NCBI GenBank assembly: GCA_945869935.1
Contig: CAMBSA010000025.1
Span: 1 to 10,964, forward strand
DNA length: 10,964 nt
Origin: Bordetella parapertussis
GTDB lineage: Bacteria; Pseudomonadota; Gammaproteobacteria; Burkholderiales; SG8-39
Reading direction: 5' to 3'
Positions 6,468-10,964 of this stretch are shown here, piece by piece; position 1 is the stretch's first letter, and the number at the start of each line of letters is the position of its first letter. Below the pieces are notes generated by a model. The model was not told the DNA's origin and made no database searches. It worked only from the letters and a program-made list of their open reading frames with translations. The translations under genes and the position numbers were made by a program.

Positions 6468-7643
6468 TCAGGCGAACACCGCGTCGCCGTGCAACTCCTT
6501 AGCCGCCGCCCGCAGCCGCGGCATGACGCCTTCGGCGAAGCGTTCCATGTTGCGGCGGGTGAGGTCCGCCGGCAGGGTGCCGAACTGAAGCATGGTGAGC
6601 AGGTTGCCGAAGCCGATCGCCTTCATGTAGCCGATCAGCGTTTCTGCCACGGTGTCGACGCTGCCGCAGGTCATCATGCCCATCTCGTGCGCACGGCGCG
6701 TATCGAACTTGTCGTGCGCGGTGACCTTGGCAGCTACGATCGCCTTCGCCGATTCGCGCGAGGTGTAGCCCGGCGGCATCAGCATCTCCAGCGGCATGCG
6801 GCCGAGAAACTTGTTGCGGAAATTCTCGTAGTGCAACGAGCATTCGGCGAATGCGGATTCATCGGTATCGCCGACATACACCGGCGTCGCCCAGCCGAGC
6901 TGGCGCGGGCTGGCGGTATAGCCAAATCCCCTGGCCATGTCCTGGTACAGCTTGAGATTCTTCTCCACCGCCTTGATCGGGCTGAAGGTCTGCAGGTAGG
7001 TGTACTTGTGCGAAGGGTGCGAGGCGAACTCCACCGTCTCGCGGCTGCCCTGTGACGGAATCCAGATCGGCGGATGCGGCTGCTGGTACGGCCGCGGCCA
7101 CACGTTCACGTACTCCACGTGATAGTGCTTGCTGTGGTACTCGAACGGGCCGGGCTCGGTCCACGCACGGATGATCAGGTCGTGCGCCTGCTGGAAGCGC
7201 TCGAGCGAGATCGTCGGGTTGGTGCCGAACACGTGGTACTCCGCACCGATGCCGCGCACGAAACCCGAGATCAGCCGGCCGCCGGTGATGTTGTCGATCA
7301 TCGAATGTTCTTCGGCCACCATCAGCGGGTGAGTGCGAAGCGGCAGCGCCGAACCGAGAATCGCGATCTTCGCCTTGGTCGTGCGCCGCGAAAGCGCCGC
7401 AGCGGTGACGATAGGCGACGGCATGATCCCGTAGGCGGTCTGGTGGTGCTCGTTGACACACACACCGTCAAAGCCGAGCTTCTCCGCATACTCGAGTTCG
7501 TCGAGATAGCGGTTGTAGAGCAGGTGGCCCTTCTTCGGATCGTAGAGCCGGTTGGGCAGCGTCGCCCATGTCGAGGGGTACTTCTCCGACTCCTCCAAAT
7601 CCAGGTCGGCGTACGGCATCAGGTGAAACATCATGATGTTCAT
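6468..7643 (-). CDS. LLM-class flavin-dependent oxidoreductase (luciferase-like monooxygenase)
   Basis: The 391-residue protein belongs to the bacterial luciferase-like monooxygenases, TIM-barrel enzymes that use reduced flavin from a separate reductase to oxygenate organic substrates. Supporting blocks are FDGVCVNEHHQTAYG (EHH at 65-67), the barrel core AALSRRTTKAKIAILGSALPL, and the signature PLMVAEEHSMIDNITGGRLISGFVRG (GGR at 121-123), followed by RFQQAHDLIIRAW and the WPRPYQQPHPPIWIP segment. The length is at the upper side for the family, with a helical C-terminal part from about 270. ATG 7643 is preceded by GGAG at 8 nt. It is the last gene of a likely three-gene unit, 30 bp after the hydrolase gene. 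No flavin reductase gene is seen nearby. The substrate cannot be told from the sequence. Confidence 0.92.
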   Translation of the reverse strand: MNIMMFHLMPYADLDLEESEKYPSTWATLPNRLYDPKKGHLLYNRYLDELEYAEKLGFDGVCVNEHHQTAYGIMPSPIVTAAALSRRTTKAKIAILGSALPLRTHPLMVAEEHSMIDNITGGRLISGFVRGIGAEYHVFGTNPTISLERFQQAHDLIIRAWTEPGPFEYHSKHYHVEYVNVWPRPYQQPHPPIWIPSQGSRETVEFASHPSHKYTYLQTFSPIKAVEKNLKLYQDMARGFGYTASPRQLGWATPVYVGDTDESAFAECSLHYENFRNKFLGRMPLEMLMPPGYTSRESAKAIVAAKVTAHDKFDTRRAHEMGMMTCGSVDTVAETLIGYMKAIGFGNLLTMLQFGTLPADLTRRNMERFAEGVMPRLRAAAKELHGDAVFA

Positions 7644-7673
7644 TGCGGTGCTCCGTAATTCAGGCTCTCGGGT

Positions 7674-8459
7674 TCAGGCCTTGCGGGTGGATTTCACGAA
7701 ATCGCGGAACAGGCGCAGGAACTCCTGCGGCTTCTCGCTCTGCGGCATATGGCCGCACCGTGGCACGATGTCGGCCCGCGAACCGGGAATCAGCTTCGCC
7801 CACTCCGCCGCATAACCTGCCGGAAGCAGCTTGTCGTTTTCGCCCCAGACGATCTGCGTCGGCACGCGCACGCGATGCAGCCACTTGTGCAGGTTCGGGT
7901 CGAACATCCGCGGCTCCCAGGCAAGGCGCGAGGTGGTGTGCAGGTTCTTCACGCCCGCGTCCACATCGGCAGGCGTCATCGGCTGCGCGAGGATACGGTC
8001 GGGAATCGTCTGGTCGAGATACAGGTTGCGCACCCGCTCCTCCGGATTCCAGAGGAACAAGTCACCCTTGCGAAGACCCGGCGCGTAGATGCCCGCCGGT
8101 CCGATTGCGGTGAGCGAGCGCAGGCGCGACACGTCGCGAATCGCAAGCTCGAGCGCGATCCAGCCGCCGAGCGAACCGCCGATGAGTGTAACGTCGCGAA
8201 GATCGAATTTTTCGAGGAAGTCGAGATAGAAGAACGCCATGTCCTGGATGTTGTCGAGCCATTCCGGCTCGTCGGAGGCGCCGAAGCCAGGGTGCTCGGG
8301 GACCCAGACCTCGTACTCGCGCGAAAGCTCCTCCAGGAACGGATCGATGCCGGTCACCCCGTTGATGCCGTGCAGATACAGCAGCTTGCCGCCCGAACCG
8401 CCACGTCTCAAGGTGATTCGGCAGCCGTCGATTTCGCAGACTTCCTGTTTGAAACTCAC
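7674..8459 (-). CDS. Alpha/beta hydrolase
   Basis: This 261-residue cytoplasmic protein has the alpha/beta-hydrolase fold. The oxyanion-hole motif YLHGINGV lies at 28-35, the strand/turn PEHPGFGASDEP at 54-65, and the nucleophile elbow GGSLGGW at 94-100 with S96. The acid D209 sits in WGENDKLLP and the histidine H237 in CGHMPQ. The spacing S96-D209-H237 is a complete catalytic triad. The overall look is like the MhpC/meta-cleavage and esterase branch, but the substrate is open. The start codon is GTG at 8459, supported by AGGAG 8 nt upstream. It lies 38 bp after the Bug gene and 30 bp before the monooxygenase gene on the same strand, so the three products probably serve one pathway, with this enzyme hydrolysing an ester, lactone or ring-cleavage product (inference). 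Confidence 0.92.
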   Translation of the reverse strand: MSFKQEVCEIDGCRITLRRGGSGGKLLYLHGINGVTGIDPFLEELSREYEVWVPEHPGFGASDEPEWLDNIQDMAFFYLDFLEKFDLRDVTLIGGSLGGWIALELAIRDVSRLRSLTAIGPAGIYAPGLRKGDLFLWNPEERVRNLYLDQTIPDRILAQPMTPADVDAGVKNLHTTSRLAWEPRMFDPNLHKWLHRVRVPTQIVWGENDKLLPAGYAAEWAKLIPGSRADIVPRCGHMPQSEKPQEFLRLFRDFVKSTRKA

Positions 8460-8497
8460 GTGCCCGTCTCCTGAAAAAATGTTCTGCCCGGCCGGAT

Positions 8498-9460
8498 CTA
8501 CTCGGCCTTCAATTTCGCTTCGCGTACAAGATTTGTCCAGCGCGCCAGATCGTTGCGCACGATATCGGCGAACTGTTCGGGTGTCGACGTAAATGGGACG
8601 AATTGCATGGAACGCAGCTTGTCGGCGATTTCGCTGGTGCCGACGCCGGCGGTGATCTCCGCGTTCAACCTCGAGACCACCTCACGCGGCGTGCCCGCCG
8701 GCGCGAGTATGCCGTACCAGGGAAAGGCCTCGAAGGCGGGATAGCCGGCCTCGGCGATGGTGGCAAGCTGCGGAAATCCCTGCAGGCGTTGCGGCGAGGC
8801 CACGCCGAGCAACTTCACCTTGCCACCCTTTTCGAAGGGCAGCGCGTTGCCGAGCATGTTGAAGAACAGCGGCACCTGTCCGGAGACTGCGTCCACCAGC
8901 GCGGGTGCACATCCGCGATAGGCGATGTGCGCGAGATCAAGCTTCGCGCTGAGATTGAGCAGTTCCCCCGCCAGGTGCAGGGGCGTGCCGTTGCCGCAGG
9001 ACGAGAACGCGTACTTCCCCGGATTGGCGCGGATCAGGGCAATCAATTCCCCCACGCTGTTCGCAGGGACATTCGGATTCACCCCGAGCACGATCGGCGT
9101 TCGCCCCATCAACCCGACCGGGGCGAGATCCCTGACCACGTCGTAGGTCTGCTTGCCCGAGAAGCTCGCATTCGCCACCAGCTGGTCGTTGGTCATGAGC
9201 AGCGTATAGCCATCGGCTGCGGACTTGACCACCGCATCGGCCGCGATGCTGCCCCCTCCGCCACCGCGGTTGTCCGCAACGAAAGGTTGGCCGAACCGCT
9301 CCGACAGGCGTTGTGCGAATACACGCCCGAGCACATCGGTGCCGCCGCCAGGCGCCGCAGCAATCACCAGACGCACCGGCTTCGCCGGATAAGCCTGCGC
9401 AAACACAGCCGGGCCGTAGGCAAGCGCCGCAATCAATGCAACCCCGAAGATTTTCCTCAT
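8498..9460 (-). CDS. Bug-family (TctC-like) periplasmic solute-binding protein
   Basis: The 320-residue protein starts with a signal peptide: basic MRK, a hydrophobic stretch, and a likely cleavage after VFA (A21) or AQA (A23). The mature start YPAKPVRLVIAAAPGGGTDVLGR is the hallmark of Bug/TctC receptors, with the ligand-contacting aspartate D42. Other blocks are VVDNR-like VADNRGGGGGSIAAD at 61-75, HLAGELLN near 162, and AHIAYRGCAPALVDAVSGQV near 177. C155 and C184 stand at places where one subgroup has a cysteine pair, perhaps a disulfide in the periplasm. Bug proteins feed tripartite tricarboxylate transporters with carboxylates and similar small ligands; no TctA/TctB membrane genes are present here, as is usual for the many orphan Bug genes of Burkholderiales. 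AGGAG lies 5 nt before ATG 9460. It is the first gene of the likely Bug-hydrolase-monooxygenase unit. Confidence 0.94.
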   Translation of the reverse strand: MRKIFGVALIAALAYGPAVFAQAYPAKPVRLVIAAAPGGGTDVLGRVFAQRLSERFGQPFVADNRGGGGGSIAADAVVKSAADGYTLLMTNDQLVANASFSGKQTYDVVRDLAPVGLMGRTPIVLGVNPNVPANSVGELIALIRANPGKYAFSSCGNGTPLHLAGELLNLSAKLDLAHIAYRGCAPALVDAVSGQVPLFFNMLGNALPFEKGGKVKLLGVASPQRLQGFPQLATIAEAGYPAFEAFPWYGILAPAGTPREVVSRLNAEITAGVGTSEIADKLRSMQFVPFTSTPEQFADIVRNDLARWTNLVREAKLKAE

Positions 9461-9512
9461 GCCCTCTCCTCGCGCACCTCGCGCACCTGGGTATTGTCCG
9501 TCGCCGCGCCGG

Positions 9513-9553
9513 AAAAAACTTCGGTAAATAGCGTCCGGGCGACAGGTGTACCG
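9513..9553 (-). terminator. Weak candidate terminator after the DUF3025 gene
   Basis: On the - strand, just after the TAA at 9561-9563, CGGTA (9553-9549) can pair with TACCG (9526-9522) around a long loop, followed after three bases by six T residues. The T-run is good but the stem is short, so this is only a suggestion. If real it separates the Bug unit from the pyrC unit. Confidence 0.25.
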
Positions 9554-9560
9554 CGCACGG

Positions 9561-10374
9561 TTACGGTTTCCTCACTGCCCGTCCGGGACGGAATTGCGAT
9601 GTGTCGTCGTAGTACGCCGGGTCCTGGTTGTCCGCACACCACCCCGGAATTCCGAGCAGAGGCAGCGGCGCGAATGAAGGGCTTTCGGACAGGGAATCCA
9701 CATCGCCCTCAACACGCCGGTCGAGTTCCCTCAGTTGCGCATCCGCGGGCAGATCGAAAAATTCCCGTTCGACCTGGAACAGCATCGCCTTCCCGGTCAG
9801 CCCCTTGTAGGGTGACAGCGCCTTCTCGAGGATCGAGTGGCCGAACACGTACACCCGCAATGACGAGGCAATTTCTTCACGCCGCTGAACGAACAAGGCC
9901 TTCCATTCGAAGGCGCGCAGCAGGCGGAGAAATTCTGGCGATGAAGACACGACCAGCACACCGCTTTCGTCAAAAAGCGTGAGCGCATCGCGAGTCGCAC
10001 CGCGCGCGCCGCCCTCGTCCGCGCGCGCGCATCTGCCGGTAATGGCAGCGGTTGAGCGCCGCCTTGGCGCGCGGAAACCGCAGCCAACCGAGCGCATTGA
10101 ACAAGTCGTGCAGGCTTTCATCGCGGGTCTCGACCGCGCCCTCGCCATGAACGCGCACCTCGTAGTTCGACTCGAACCTGGATGCGGACGAGCGATCCGC
10201 AGGCAATGGCTTCACGAAACGTATCGGCACACCTCCGCCCGACACGATATCCGGACCGGCAAGCGCATTGAGGTCAGCCGTCACGGGGAACCGGTCTGCG
10301 GGCAAACCATCGAGCAGCGAGGCGACGGAAGCAAAGAACGGCGATGCGGCGAGCGCGCGCGGATTCCAGTTCAT
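9561..10374 (-). pseudogene. DUF3025-family protein, reading frame broken by a frameshift
   Basis: Two frames together make one protein of the DUF3025 family, a family of unknown function. The N-terminal part runs from ATG 10374 (MNWNPRALAAS) to HYRQMRAR near 10022 and includes ESLHDLFNALGWLRFPRAKAALN. The C-terminal part, one frame away, carries RDALTLFDESGVLVVSS, LRAFEWKALF, VYVFGHSILEKALSPYKGLTGKA and ends LGIPGWCADNQDPAYYDDTSQFRPG at TAA 9561. Joined, it would have about 270 residues, a plausible full length. The shift must lie between about 9990 and 10030, where there are two GC-dinucleotide runs (10001-10009 and 10021-10030). Removing one base or adding two restores the frame. A repeat-length change or a sequencing error fits equally well, so the gene may be intact in the organism. 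GGCAGG precedes ATG 10374 by 6 nt; GTG 10380 and ATG 10377 are alternatives. It follows pyrC by 30 bp and is probably co-transcribed with it. Confidence 0.85.
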
Positions 10375-10404
10375 CATCACCCTGCCGGGACGCTGCCCGC
10401 CTGC

Positions 10405-10964
10405 TCAGCCGCCCGCCAGCCTCCAGGACATCGTTTCCCCGGACCGCAGCGGCACCACCGCACCCTCGCCGAATCCGTAGGACTCGGGCACCGTCCACTC
10501 CTCGCGCACCAGTGTCACCTTGTCCGTATTGCGCGGCAGGCGATAGAAGTCGGGGCCGTGAAAACTCGCGAAGGCTTCAAGCCGGTCGAGCGCACCCGCC
10601 ACCTCGAACGCCTGCGCATACAACTCGATTGCCGCATGCGCGGTGAAGCACCCGGCGCAGCCGCAGGCGTGTTCCTTGGTCGCGCGCTCGTGAGGCGCGC
10701 TGTCGGTGCCAAGGAAAAATTTCGGATTGCCGCTCGTCGCTGCGCGCACGAGCGCCAGGCGATGATCTTCGCGCTTGAGTATCGGCAGGCAGTACCAGTG
10801 CGGGCGCATGCCGCCCAGGAACAGCGCATTGCGGTTGTAGAGCAGGTGGTGCGCGGTGATCGTCGCGGCCACGTTCGGCCCCGCGCGTTCGACGAACTCC
10901 GCCGCCTCGCTCGTGGTGATGTGTTCGAGCACCACGCGCAAGGCGGGGAACTTCGCCACCAGCG
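10405..10964 (-). CDS. pyrC: Dihydroorotase, class II, C-terminal part (5' end outside window)
   Basis: PyrC closes carbamoyl-aspartate to dihydroorotate in pyrimidine synthesis. The visible 186 residues match the C-terminal half of the homodimeric E. coli-type enzyme (348 residues): [14 protein letters not shown] with a zinc-binding histidine, [14 protein letters not shown] with a second one, [37 protein letters not shown] with the catalytic aspartate, and [15 protein letters not shown]. The frame is open to the right edge, so the start, the HxH metal site and the carboxylated lysine lie outside. The end (SWRLAGG, stop at 10405-10407) looks natural. The DUF3025 gene follows 30 bp downstream on the same strand. 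Confidence 0.97.
   Translation of the reverse strand, partial: LVAKFPALRVVLEHITTSEAAEFVERAGPNVAATITAHHLLYNRNALFLGGMRPHWYCLPILKREDHRLALVRAATSGNPKFFLGTDSAPHERATKEHACGCAGCFTAHAAIELYAQAFEVAGALDRLEAFASFHGPDFYRLPRNTDKVTLVREEWTVPESYGFGEGAVVPLRSGETMSWRLAGG

Noticed and set aside
5907..6588. Several short open frames on both strands
   Set aside because: They overlap the RNase P RNA gene, whose conserved blocks and P1 pairing are clear, so they are unlikely to be coding.
9472..9489. Tandem 9-base near-repeat before the Bug gene
   Set aside because: Two copies of a GC-rich 9-mer next to the ribosome binding site are too short and few to suggest a functional repeat.
8603..9982. 459-codon open frame on the + strand
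   Set aside because: It lies antisense to the Bug and DUF3025 genes, both well recognised. Its product is rich in Arg, His and Gln with no domain. Such frames are common opposite GC-rich genes.
1..10964. Search for mobile elements, CRISPR, tRNA, toxin-antitoxin or defence genes
   Set aside because: No transposase, integrase, regularly spaced repeat, tRNA-like cloverleaf or known defence domain was seen; base composition looks even throughout.

Overview
The window is high-GC chromosomal DNA packed with genes on both strands. It looks like a betaproteobacterium, probably of the order Burkholderiales. The reasons are the ilvE / CHCC zinc-finger / waaF run beside glnE, a pyrC gene followed by a DUF3025 gene, a type-A RNase P RNA, and a Bug-family periplasmic binding protein, a family greatly expanded in Burkholderiales. 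This is a reading by recognition; no database search was possible.

Left part, 1-4728: the C-terminal half of glnE (glutamine synthetase adenylyltransferase, + strand, cut by the left edge) converges on a - strand gene for an uncharacterised membrane protein with an N-terminal zinc ribbon and an HEFGH metallopeptidase-like motif. That gene is divergent from ilvE (branched-chain aminotransferase), which overlaps a small CHCC zinc-finger gene by an ATGA junction. waaF (LPS heptosyltransferase II) follows on the same strand. The divergent spacer carries a -10-like hexamer for ilvE and a 13-bp palindrome.

Middle part, 4749-6470: waaF converges on ybiB, a TrpD-like protein gene on the - strand with a perfect Shine-Dalgarno sequence. 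Upstream of ybiB is a 314-bp spacer without a gene that contains several inverted repeats, then rnpB, the RNA subunit of RNase P, on the - strand. rnpB is supported by a 10-bp P1 pairing and by all the main conserved blocks.

Right part, 6468-10964: three tightly spaced - strand genes look like one transcription unit. In order of transcription they encode a Bug-type solute-binding protein, an alpha/beta hydrolase and a luciferase-like flavin-dependent monooxygenase. They suggest uptake, oxygenation and hydrolysis of an unidentified organic acid or aromatic compound. Further upstream are a DUF3025 gene, split by a frameshift near a GC-dinucleotide run, and the C-terminal half of pyrC (dihydroorotase), cut by the right edge.

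Most of the window is housekeeping: nitrogen control, branched-chain amino acids, LPS core, pyrimidines and tRNA processing. I see no mobile element, CRISPR array, tRNA, toxin-antitoxin pair or defence system. The least explained parts are the zinc-ribbon/HEFGH membrane protein, the three-gene catabolic cassette with unknown substrate, the lysine-rich tail on IlvE, and the inverted repeats around the ilvE promoter and upstream of ybiB.
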